From Rosellinia necatrix (taxonomy: Eukaryota > Ascomycota > Sordariomycetes > Xylariales > Xylariaceae), in assembly GCA_021209875.1 (NCBI GenBank), contig JAGYVD010000007.1, positions 4,278,001 to 4,342,000 on the forward strand: a stretch of DNA of 64,000 bases, read 5' to 3'. Positions 36,801 to 48,899 of this stretch are shown piece by piece; position 1 is the stretch's first letter, and each line of letters opens with the position of its first letter. The notes beneath the pieces are model-generated. The model did not search any database. It saw only the letters and a list, made by a program, of their open reading frames with translations, and was not told the origin of the DNA. Both the position numbers and the translations under genes were made by a program.

Positions 36801-37620
36801 AAAAAAACCTACTAAAATAAACATGTTATTATTTTTTTTTTTAATAATAAAAAAGTTAATTTTAATTTATTAGTTAAGCAATATAAATTAAATAAATAAT
36901 ATAGCGAGTTAATATAATATATAATAAAAGGACTAATAGCGTTTTTTGTTAACTATTAATTAAAAAAATAATAATAAAATAGTTGATATAATATTATATT
37001 TAAAATAGCTATTTGTTTTAAATTAAACGGAACAGAAGTTTAGCTAAATATATTTTATTATAAAGGTTTTAATAATATTAAAATAAACATATAATAAATA
37101 TAAATATTATAAACATATTATTATTTTAAAAAATTTAATAAAGCAGTTTTAATAGCTGTTAAAAAATATAAATATTAATAAATATTATAACCGTTGTTAT
37201 ATTTATAAAAAAATAGAACTAAAATTGCTATTTATAATTAAGCGACAAGTTATAATATTTAGGCTATAAAACGTAGTTAGTATAAATTATATTAAACTAA
37301 TTTTTTTTATCGGTTTAAATAAGTTAAAATATATATTAGTAATAACTAATTATTTTAGCCGGTTTATTTTTTGTTTTATTATTAAAAAAATCGGGTTTTT
37401 TTTTGTTTTATAAACATAAGATCTGCTGTTAGCTATATTTAAATATTTCTAATAAATATTTATAGATTAAAGATTTAACGATGTAATTAAGAAATTTTTT
37501 ATTAAAAGTAGAACGACTTTAATATATAGGCTTTTTAACGCACCGTGGACTTATAGCCTTATTAAAAAAATTATTTAATTAATAATAAAATAGTTGTAAA
37601 AATAAGCTTTAAACATAAGA
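30874..37620 (+). other. Degraded internal sequence of the outer element
   Basis: AT-rich, gene-free sequence between the left terminal repeat and the inserted Copia element. The only part I can read as protein is the integrase relic near its right end. Position and strand of that relic suggest the outer element's pol runs left to right, with reverse transcriptase expected upstream around 34-36.5 kb, where I could not recognise it. Confidence 0.5.
37240..37615 (+). pseudogene. Integrase relic of the outer retroelement
   Basis: In one plus-strand frame a zinc-finger-like CYI(C) remnant is followed by the segment KYILVITNYFSRFI (about 37,330-37,371), the core strand of a retroviral-type integrase. 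The catalytic Asp of the usual TDYFSRF has become Asn, as one G-to-A change would give. A downstream stretch (FNAPWTYSL at about 37,531) continues integrase-like sequence up to the Copia insertion point. Several stops interrupt it. It is clearly non-functional. Confidence 0.6.
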
Positions 37621-37930
37621 TGTGACAGTAGTGTGGAACGGCTTGGCAATTAAGCCAGGAATCCCTATTTTGGGGATCTTTTAAGCAGAGGATGCATATA
37701 TATAAAATGCAGTTCTAAAGCCGCACTTGCAAGCGTTACGTGCTCGAGGCAGAAATAACTTTTAAGATCGTTTTTATTACGTGATTAATATATATAAATA
37801 TCTATGGCTTATTATATTAAATAAAAGCTTTTTAATAAATTTGATTATTTATATTAAATATTTTTAAAATATTACTACGTTTTTAGTAATTAATAAACTT
37901 TTTTATAAATCGATTTATATTTTTGTTAAA
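37621..37930 (+). repeat. Left LTR of the Copia element
   Basis: 310 bp. The first about 150 bp are nearly unmutated (GC-containing words such as CCAGGAATCCC and GCTCGAGGCAG survive), whereas the last 110 bp are heavily converted to A/T relative to the right LTR. Confidence 0.85.
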
Positions 37931-40900
37931 ATTATAAGCTTGGTTTGTTATTAAACCGGTATTTTTTTTTAAAAGCTGTAATTTATTTAACTTTAAAATA
38001 TAAGATCGTTTATTTAAATTTTTATAAAGCTATTATTATTTATTTTAATTAAATTTTTTATATTTTAGTTTTAAAGCTTTAAAATTTTGCTATAGCTTTT
38101 AAAATAAATATTACGTTATTTTTGCTTTTATAATAACGGCTTTAATTATAACGATTAAAGCAGATGTTTTTTTAAAAATTATTTATAACTAAAATCGCTA
38201 GTATATTTGTTTAAAATATTACGTTTAAATAAAAAATATTTAAACGTTTATTAATTTTAATAATAAAAGCTTAGCATATAATTTAAATTTGTTTTTTATA
38301 CGATTAATATAGAAATTAGCTGCAGTATATTTTAAGCAAATAAAAAAAAAACATAACGTATAAAAAATGCACGCATAAAAAGTTTTATACGGAAATTTTA
38401 ACCGCAAAAACTTTTTAATGCTTAATATTTTTAAACTTATTATTTAAAAAATTATTACTAAGCTTTTAAATATTTAAACAGAATATTTTATTTAGTTTTA
38501 AAATAAAGCTTATTTTTAATAACGTTATATAATTATATATAAATAAATTAATAAAATAGTTAATATTATATATATAAAGATTATTATTAGCATAAATATC
38601 GAAAACTTTAATTTTATGTTTAAAAACTTAATTTTTATTTTATATAATATAATTTTGCTTGCTTTATTTTTTTTATATTATTATTTAATAAAAATATTAA
38701 ACGATTATTATAAAAGCTTTTAAAAACAGAGTTAAAATAATAATATAATATAAAAATAAAAATAAATATATTAAAAATAATAATTTTAAAGTTTTTCGAC
38801 GTAAATAAAATGCTTGCAGCAAAAATTTTTAGCAGCAGTAAATGCTTATATAACGCCTGATTAAAAGCGTTAATAATTTATTATATTAATTAAATAAAAG
38901 CTGTTAAAAAAAAATATACTTGTTTTAATAAAATATAATAAAGTTTTTAGTGTTATAATTTATAAATATAAGCTAAAAAATTAAAAAAATAAGTTTAAAA
39001 TGTTTGTAAGCTTAGCGGGCTAATAAATATAAAACGGATTTTTAGTTAGCACAACAGCATATTAAAATAATAAAGCTTAAAAAATATGCTAAAGCAATTT
39101 AACTAGCTAAAAAAATTATAAGTGCTTATATTTAAATAAAGCTAAAAATATTTATTTTTAGCTTTTTAAGCTTTATAATAAGCTTTAGTTTATAATTAAT
39201 AGAACTAATATATATTAATTTAATAAAATCTGGACTAAGATTATAAAAATTAAAAAAATTAAAAAACAGTAGTTTTATATATGTTATAAAAACTTACATA
39301 GCAAAATTATTAACTTAAGTTAAAAAAATCAACAAAAAAAAAAAAACCATAGTTTAAATAATATAATAAACTTTAATAATAAAAATTAAACTATTTTAAT
39401 TTTAATATAACTTTATAATAATTAATTTAATTTTATTAAAAAGATTGCCAGTAATTTAAAAATATTTTTATAATTAGATTTAAAAGCATATTTTAACAGA
39501 TAATATATTAATTAATAATTATAAAATATTATATTTAATTAATAATAAAAGCTATTAAAACTTAAATTTTTATTTTAGTTAAAAATAAAAATATAGTTTA
39601 TACGGGCATTTTATAGTTTTTATTTTAAGCAGAAGTAGAAAAATTATTTAAAAATATTATTAAACTTTAAAAAACTTATTAATAAATATAATGCTTATTA
39701 ATATAACGTTAATAAAAAGTTTTATATAAATATTATTTTAAAAGCTTGTTTAATTAAAAAAATCTAGTATTATAGTTTTAATTGCTTACTACATTTTAAA
39801 AATATAAAAATAATGTTTTAATAGCTTAATTTATTAAGCATTATAACTTAGTTTTTTAAATATAAACTTAATTTTTAATATTTAAGTAGAAATTTTATAT
39901 TAAATATAAGCAAAATATTATAAATAATTTTTAAAAATGCTGCTAAGTTAATTATATTTAATTAATCCGTTATATTTTAGCTTATAAGCTATTTTAAAAA
40001 TTTTTAAGCTAAAAAAACTCTAAAGCTTTTTAATATTAATAATTAGAACATTTAAAAAGCTGTGTTTTATAAGCATTAATATATATAGCTAAAAACGTAC
40101 AGATTAACAAAATCTTATATATTAAATATAAAACATATGCTATTATATATATAATATAATAAATATTTAAACGACTTTTAAACAGAAAAACTGTTTAACT
40201 TTTTTAAAAGCTATATTAAAATCTGTTTAATAATTTAATAAAATATAATAAATTAAACTAAACTTTAATAATTAAAAATAAATATATTAAGTTAATCTAT
40301 ATATATTTTTAATAAATAAAACTATTATATAAGTTTTTTAAAAATTAAACGATTTATATGCTAAACAAAAAACGTTATAAGCTTATAGTTTATATTATTA
40401 AAAACAATTTAAATGTTTTTATAATAGCTTATAAAAATAAAACCTAATATAAGCTCTGGTTAAAAAATAAAAAAATTAATAACAAGCTTTTTTTGCTTTA
40501 TATTAAAAAGCTTATAAAAAATATCAAACAAGCTAGCAAAAAAATAATTAATAAAATAAACAAACTGTTTAATAAAGCCGGTTTATTATTAAAACTAGAG
40601 CCGGAAGCAGTTTAAACGGCTGTTTAGCTATATAATAAAAGCTTTTTTAAAGCTTAGAACTTTTACGCTTTTTATTATATGTTTAAATATTAATTAATAT
40701 AATACTACTGATAATATAACCAAGCTTAAATAAAAATATTAATAAGTAATTTATAACTAGATTAAAACAGGATATATATATATAAATATTATATATATTT
40801 AATAAAAAAAAAACTTGCTGTTAAAAATAGCAAGCATATAAAATTAAACTTTAAGCTTATATTAAATATTTAATTAAATATAAAACAATTAATTTATATT

Positions 40901-42345
40901 ATATATAAGTTTTTAATAATAAAAATAATTATTACTAAAAATATTAAATTTAATAAAAGCTGTTTTATTTTAAAAATAAAAAACTAGCTTTTAAAATTAA
41001 ATAAGCAGCAGTAAAAAAACTAAAAGCTTTAGATTTAATAAATAAACAGCAGCATAAAATAAATAATAAATAAAAGCTTGAAAATATATTATATATAGTT
41101 TTTAAAAATATAAAAAATACTATAAACATTTTTATTTATAGCTTAATTAGCTAGACTAATAAATATAAATCGGGAGTAAATATGCTAGTAAAGCAAATCT
41201 TAAGCTAAAAACTAGCTTTTTAAATATAGCAGCAAAAACTTATTATTTTAAGTATAATTTTTAAACTAGAAATAGTTTTAGCAAAAAGCTTTAAAAATAA
41301 AGCAATTATAACGCGCAAAAAAAACAGTTATTTATAGCGTTTTAAAAGCGCTATAGATTTTATAATAATAAAAACGTTAATTATTAAGCAGGCTAGCAAA
41401 AAGCTAACTTTAGCTAGCTAAACAAGCGATAAAAAGCCGGAAAAAACTTAGATAAAACGTAAATATATATATAAAGTATTTTTATTTATAAGCAGATCAA
41501 GCTATAAAACTAAACGTAAAAAACTAAATAAAAAACTAGAAAATAATATAAAAAGCTTAGTATTTATTATAATAATATATATAAAACTAAAAATCAACTT
41601 ATTAAAAATTATATTTAAAACATTTTTATAAAAACATTTTTTAAAACAAATAAAAGCTTTATATTTTAAAATTATAAATATAAAACATTATATGCTATAT
41701 TTGCAGCTATAATATAATAATATAAAACTAATTAATTAAAAACTAGTTTAAAAATTAAATATATTAGAATAACTTTATTAAAAACTTTTATAAAATAAAA
41801 AGCTTAAAAACTATTTTTAAAACAACTTTTAAAAAAAACAAATAAAAAATGCTTGTTATATAAAAACAAAAGTTATAAAAATAGTTTTAATAAAAAAATA
41901 AAAACAAGCTATTATTATTTAAATAAATATTTATATATAAATTTAATAAAAAAATTTTAAAAGTTTATAAAATAAAACTAATTATATAAAAGATTTATAA
42001 ATAATAAATATGTTTTAATTAATATATGCTATAACGCTTGTAGCAAATTTTTTTAAATAATAATAATAATTAGTATATATTTTAATTTAAAAATTAAATA
42101 GTTTAATATAATATGAGCATTTTTAAATGTTTTAAAAAGCAGCAAACTTTTTATTATATATTTAATATTAAACAGCTTTAAACAGCAAAAAAAATATATT
42201 ATTAAATAAAACTTTATATAAGCTATAAAACTTTTATTATTATAATATAAAAGTTTTTAAACATTTTAAAATATTTTAAGCTAATTATATTTAATAAAAA
42301 CTATGTTTGTTTTATATTTTAAATTATAAAATATTTATTTTAGTT

Positions 42346-42357
42346 TATATAAACAAT
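42346..42357 (+). other. Mutated YxDD box of Copia reverse transcriptase
   Basis: The codons read Tyr-Ile-Asn-Asn. Both catalytic aspartates have been changed to Asn, each by one G-to-A transition, which removes polymerase activity. Confidence 0.65.
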
Positions 42358-44097
42358 TTTTAATTATATATAAAAAACAATAAAAATTAGCTAAAAAATT
42401 ATTAGCAGGATTAAAAAGCTTATAAGCTTAAAAACAAAAATATTGTTTAATTTTAAAAATTAAAATAATCTATAACTATATAAAAAACGATTATATTAAT
42501 ATATAATTAATATATTAAAAAATCGCAGTTTAATTTAATTTAATTAATAACGTTTAAACTTTAAAAATATTATTTTTATATAAAAGCTATTAAAATATAT
42601 AAAATAAGCTTTAAAAAAAATTAAAACATATTAAAAACAATCGGCTTAATATTTTATATAATAATTATATTATAACTAAATATAACATTTATAGCTGTAT
42701 TATTATTAAAGCATTTTATAAACTTAAGCTTAAATTATATAAAAACAGCCGATTAAATAATCTATTATTTATATTATATAAAGTTTTTTAAAATTATATA
42801 TAAAAGCAGAGATCTGGCGGCCCAGGCTTTATTAATTGCAAAAAACGCGTTATTTATAAACAACGTAAAAATTAAGCGTTTTTTATATAAATATATTATA
42901 TTTTTATTTAAAAGTGCGATTTTTTAAAAAGCTATTAAGCAGAGCATAATTTTAATTTTTATAACAAAAGCTAAAGTTATCGTTATAAGCTATATAGCTA
43001 AAAAATAATAACTTTACAACAGTTTTTAAAAATTTTATTTTAAATTTAAAAAATATAAATAATTTATTTAAACAATATTTAAATAATATATTTAATAATT
43101 AGCAAATATAAAAAATTATTATAAAGTTTAAACATATAAATATATAAAATATATAGCTTAAATAAAAATATTAAAAAGCTTATTTATAATAGAAAAATTT
43201 TTTATTAATTAAATATTAGCAGATAGTTTAATAAAAACTTTATGCAAGCATAATATAAATATTTTAAAGCTTTATTTAATTTAAACAATTTATATTATAA
43301 TATAAAAAACTAATAAGCTGCCGGCTTAAACTTTTAATAATTAATTAAAAAAAAATTAAAAAAATAAAAATATTTAAAACTTTTTTAATTTTACGCGATT
43401 TTTAAAAAAGCGTTTTTTATTTTAATTTTTTAAGCTTTTTAAACTATTAGACTTTTTAAGCATATTAAAAAAACGTTTTAAAATTAAATTATAATAAGCT
43501 TTTTAAACAGCGCTTAAAAATATAAGCTGTATAATAAAAGCAGACAAAAGAATTATAATAAAACAAAAGCAGAAAATATAAAAAAAACAACGGTTAAAAA
43601 AACAACCAGCTATAAAAATATAAGCGCTAAAAGCAGCTAAAAACGCGTAAAAAATATAAAAATTTATAAAAGCAAACATTTTTAAAGCTATAATATTTTA
43701 TTTTTTATTAAAATATTAAAAATTTAATACAGCAAAATTTTAAAATTTAAAATAGTTTAGTTTTAAATTAATTAATAATTAATAAAAGCTTATAATAGTT
43801 GTTTATTATAACGTTAAAAATAAAACAAAAAACGTAAAAAAACGTTTAATTATTAATTAAATATATAAAAACTAATTTTATATTATTAATTATATATTAA
43901 TTAATCGATTAAAATATATAAAAAAATATAAATTAAAAATATATTTATATTTAAAAATATAACGTTAATATTAGCTATTACGTTTAATAATTTTATAATA
44001 TAACTTATTTAATTAACTAATAAACATAAAATTAATACAGCTTAAGCAAAACATTTTTTAAATAATATTTATTAGTTTTAAATATAAACAAATAAAA

Positions 44098-44471
44098 TAA
44101 AAAGCAGCGTTAGCAGCAGTAGCAGCAGCGCTATTTATTATATAATATTTTAAATTAAAAGCAGCAGATAAAAACAGCATATATAATTATATAAAGTTTA
44201 GCAGCGGCAGCTCAGCAGCATTAATTATAACAAAGCTTTAAAAAACTTAAAATAATATATTTTTAATATTTAAACTTAAACTTAAATTAAATAAGCTTAA
44301 CAAAAATAAATTTAAAAAAAAAGCGCTACTAAAATAATTTAACATATTTTTTTAATTTTAAAAATTATATTTAAATAAATTATAAACAAGCAGAAAAAAA
44401 TATTAAAAATATTGTTTATAGCGATATAAGCAGCAAAAACAATAAAAACAGCGGAAGCAGCGTTAATAGCA

Positions 44472-44503
<32 letters not shown>

Positions 44504-44593
44504 GGAAGCAGCAGCAGCAGCAGAAGCGGCAGCAGCGGCGGCAGCAGCAGCAGCAGCGGCGGCAGTAGCAGCGGCGCAAACGTAGGCCTAGCA
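44098..44593. repeat. GCA/GCG-rich trinucleotide island inside AT-rich DNA
   Basis: Densest at 44,450-44,580, where GCA (CAG) units run almost uninterrupted, with GCG and GAA variants; a looser run is at 44,101-44,130 and 44,200-44,220. It is the most GC-rich part of the 32-kb block and lies between pol and the right LTR of the Copia element. Confidence 0.9.
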
Positions 44594-45344
44594 GTAATAA
44601 AAGCAATTTTAACGATTATTTATAATAACTATTAACGATTTAAATATATATTAATAAACAGATTATATTAATAATTTATTAATAAAAATAATATAATTAA
44701 TAAATGCAATATAAAATAAATTATAATAATATTTATAAATTAATATAATTATAATAGAACTTTAAAATTATAGCTTTAATAAATATAAGCAATAAATTTA
44801 TTAAAAAATAAAAATATATTTTAAAATAATAAAAAAAAACTATATTTTATATTAATATATTAAAAGTTTAATAAAAATATATAAGCAAAAAGTTATATAT
44901 AGCTTATACGTTTAAACTTAAAAAAAAAAAAAAAAACGTTAAAAAATTAAAAACTAAATGCTAACTTATATTTAAATTATTAACAAGTTATTAATTATAT
45001 TTAAACGCTAATAAAAAAGTTATTAAATTTAATCAGGATATAAAATAACAATATAATTAAAAATGCACACTTAAAAAAAATTTTTTTTTTAAACGTATTA
45101 ATATAGCTAAAAACAAGCTATTTATAGCTTTAAAAAAAAAGCCGCGCTATATAATTTTATTTTTATTTATTATTACATATAAACAAGCTAATTAAATTAA
45201 TAAAACACATGTATTATTAAAACATAAACTAACTAACTTATTAAAAAATGCTTAAAAAAAAACTAGTTTAAATAAAAAAAATCTAAAAAAACAATTAAAA
45301 AATAAAACAACAAATTAATTAATAAATTAACTAATTTAAAAATA

Positions 45345-45654
45345 TATAATAATAATATAAAACAGCTTAGCAATTAAACCAGGAATTTTTATTTTAAAAA
45401 TCTTTTAAGCAAAAAATATATATATATAAAATGCAGTTCTAAAGCCGCATTTGCAAGCGTTACGCGCTTAAAGCAAAAACAACTTTTAAAATCGTTTTTA
45501 CTACATAATTAATATATATAAATACCTGTGGCTTATTACACCAGATAAAAGCTTTCTAATAAATTCGATCATCTGTACTAAACATTCCCAAAGTATTACC
45601 ACGCTTCTAGTAATTAATGAACTTTCCTACAGATCGATCCACACCTCCGTTAAA
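45345..45654 (+). repeat. Right LTR of the Copia element
   Basis: 310 bp, aligned end to end with the left LTR. Here the pattern is reversed: the first about 150 bp are heavily mutated and the last about 110 bp retain C and G (for example AAACATTCCCAAAG). TAAGA follows immediately. Confidence 0.85.
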
Positions 45655-45659
45655 TAAGA

Positions 45660-48600
45660 TATAAATAATTAAAAGCATAGCCTGTTTAGCTTTTAAACAT
45701 AATAATAGCTGTTAATTTATAACAAATAAAAAAAACTTATTTATTTTTTATAGAAATTTTATTAAGATAAAAACTTTAGCGAACTGCTTTTATATTAAAA
45801 AAAAGTTTAATAAATATAATAAATAAAACAATTAAAAAATAAAAATATAATAAATATTAAAAAGAATTTTATAACCGGATATTAAAACAGTTACTCTGCT
45901 AAAAAAAACAAAACTTTTTTTTTTAGCAAGAACAACTTTATAAAATAAGCAATTAAATATAGAAATATATATATAACTAAAATAAAATAATAAAAGGTTA
46001 TTAATAAAACAAAAATATAATAAACAATAATAAACGTGCTTTTAAATTATAATCAGCGTAATAAAAACCGTATAAAGTTATTAAAATAACGTTAAAAGTA
46101 TTAATATATATTATAAACATAACTAGTTAAAAAAAACCGCAGAAAGTTTATATTAATAATTTAAAACTTTATATAAATAAAATAAAGCCAGCTTTTAAGC
46201 TCTTAAAAAATAAGCTTAAAAAACAGCAAAAACATTGTAAAAAACTAATTTTAAATAAGTTTAACTAATTTATTATTTATTAATTAAACAAAAAAAAAGC
46301 ATTAAACTTATAACTAAAAATATTAGAACTGTTTAAACAGTTTTTTTAATAACTTTTATTAGCTTATATATTTATTTACACCTGCTTGTTTATTTAATAT
46401 TATTTTAAGTAGCTATTATTTTAAATATAACTTTATTAATAACTTAATAAAACTATTTAATTGATATTTATTATTATTATTTAATTTTTTTTTTTAATTT
46501 TGTTATATATAAATAATTATTAACTATTTTTATTTTTATTTTATTTTAATTTTTAAACTTATAATTATTAAAATTATTATAAACATGATTTTAAAATAAA
46601 TGCTTTTTAATTTTCTTTAAATTATTAACCGTTAATATTTAAAAAAGCTTTTAATTATTTAAAACTTATTAAAAGTATAAATATATATAAGCATTTATAT
46701 ATTTAAAATATAAAGCTAAAAATATTTTTATTACGTTTAAGTTTAATAAACAATTTAAAAAGTCTTAATTATAAGCTGAAATAGTTATAACAACTTAAAA
46801 AACATATAATATATATTAACAAAAATTTAAAAACAGATTTATAAACAAATAAAAAATAAAAAGAAAATTTTATACTACAAGTTAAAAAAATAAAGTATTT
46901 TAAATAAATAGATTATTATTTAATTGTTATTTTTTATATTTATAAGCAGTAAGTTATTAATTTTAATTAAAACTTTATATATAAAATTAAATATTTTTAA
47001 ACAAGAAAAGATATTTAAAAAGCTGCCGACTTTTAAAATCTCTACTATTTAAAAAATAAATAGCCGATTATAAAAAAACAAATAAAAATGCTAGATTAAC
47101 ATATAAAAAAAAAATCTTTTGCTTTAAAAGTAATCAACCGATTTATATATAAAACATATTTATACGTTTAAAATAAATAGCTTTATTATTTATAAAACAA
47201 TATTTTAAAAATATTAAGTAAAAATTTAACTATTTAAAAAAACATAAGCAAATATATTATAATTTTTATAACAAAAATTCTTTAGTACTATAAAGCAAGT
47301 TTTATAATAAATATATTTATAAACAATATTTTTATTAACGTTTAAAAACTATAAATAAAATATTAAAAAAGAAATTTTACTGCTTTAAAAGTATTTTTTA
47401 TTATTAAAAAAAAAATCTATTACATTTATTTAATTTTAAGCAGAGCCAGAAAAAAAGCTAAAATATAAATAACCGATATTTAGTATATATATCGCTTTTA
47501 AAAATAATAAATATTTTATTAAAACGGAAAAACTAAATTAAAAATTTGCTTGTTATACTACTGCTATTAATATATTAAACGAAGTATTTTTAAAGCTAAA
47601 AGAAATAAAAGATTATTTACGTAAAATAACTAATAAAAACTTATAAATATTATTTAATTTAATTTAAAAAAACAATTAAAACTTTTGCAGCTTTATTTAA
47701 AAATATACTTATAAAAAAAATAATATTGCTTTTATTTATAAAAACATAACTTAAACTTTAATTTAAAGCTGTTAAATATAAATTTAAATATTAATAACAT
47801 ATTAACTAATAAAAATATATTTTATATTTAAATATAAAATTAAATAAAAAGTAATATAAATATTGGTAGGTTTATAAATTAAAAATATTTTTAAAACTTT
47901 AAAATAAATATTATGTTTTAAAACTAGATTTTTTAAAAGCTTAGAAAAATAAAGCTGAAGTTATTTTACAACTTTTAAAAATAGCTAAAAGATTTATAGC
48001 CTAATTAGTTAAAAAGCGTATAAAAAACTAAAATAAAAAATTTAAATATTTAAGCTTTATTTTTGAAACAATAAAACAAAAATAGTTAAAATATTTACTA
48101 TAAAATAATTAAATTTTTATTAAATATTTAAATCTAATTATATTAAGAAATCCCGCCGATTAAATTTAACTATATTTTTATATTAAATATAATTTTTTGT
48201 TGCTTAAAAAATAATTAAAAATATAATAACTAAAATATATTTTAATTAAATAAAATAATTCGATTTAAATAAAACGTTTTTATTTTTATTAAACTAACTT
48301 ATTAATATATTTTAAATATATTATAAAAAAATTAGATTAACTTTTTAATTTAGTTTTTTAGTTAACTTTACGTTTATATATATAGTATTAATTAAATATT
48401 TTTTTATTTTAAATATATATTTTAATTTAACTAAGCTAATTATATATATTTATTAAAATTATAAAAATATATTAAGCCTGTTAAAAATTAAGTTTAAAAT
48501 AAGATTTTGCTGCTAAAACATAAAAGCTTTAGAAATATAGACCTATAACAAAACTATAAGGTTTTAAGTAATATATATTAATTAAATATTATATAAGGCT

Positions 48601-48714
48601 TTTTTTTTAATTAAATAAAAATATATTATAATATATAATTAGCTTAAGAACTAATAAGTTTTATTATAATAAGAACTTATTAAATTTAATTTAATAATTA
48701 TATTAATAATAAAA
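45660..48714. other. AT-rich segment between the two nested elements
   Basis: No readable gene. It is expected to be continuation of the outer element, but I could not identify domains. Composition and stop density match the rest of the block. Confidence 0.5.
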
Positions 48715-48899
48715 TAGTAGGCCTTAGATAGTTAGAAAGAGATAAGGATTTAATTTGACTATTTATTTCCAAATAACTAATATATAGCAATTTTTAAAAG
48801 CTTTTAAAAAAGAAGGCTTTACTAAGGAAAGCTTTTTAAAGGAAGGCTTTCTAAAGGAAGGTTTTTAATAAAAAATGGTTTTTTTTAAAAATAGCTTTA
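48715..48899 (-). repeat. LTR of the reverse-oriented element (left copy)
   Basis: 185 bp. Its outer (left) part keeps GCCTTAGATAGTTAGAAAGAG and several AAGGAAGG words; its inner end is mostly A/T. Confidence 0.75.

Larger units (their letters stand above)
37621..45654 (+). mobile_element. Complete RIP-inactivated Copia LTR retrotransposon
   Basis: Two 310-bp LTRs (37,621-37,930 and 45,345-45,654) in direct orientation. The pentamer TAAGA flanks the element at 37,616-37,620 and 45,655-45,659, a target-site duplication. Total length is 8,034 bp. The LTR starts TGTGACAGTAGTGTGG; in the right copy every difference in that stretch is G-to-A or C-to-T. Between the LTRs, near 42,200-42,250, a plus-strand frame reads LNKTLYKL, the relic of the Copia signature LNKALYGL. 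About 100 bp further, VYINNF (YINN codons at 42,346-42,357) is the mutated YxDD catalytic box of reverse transcriptase. Many stops interrupt the frame. The insertion lies just downstream of the outer element's integrase relic, so it is the younger event. Confidence 0.82.
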
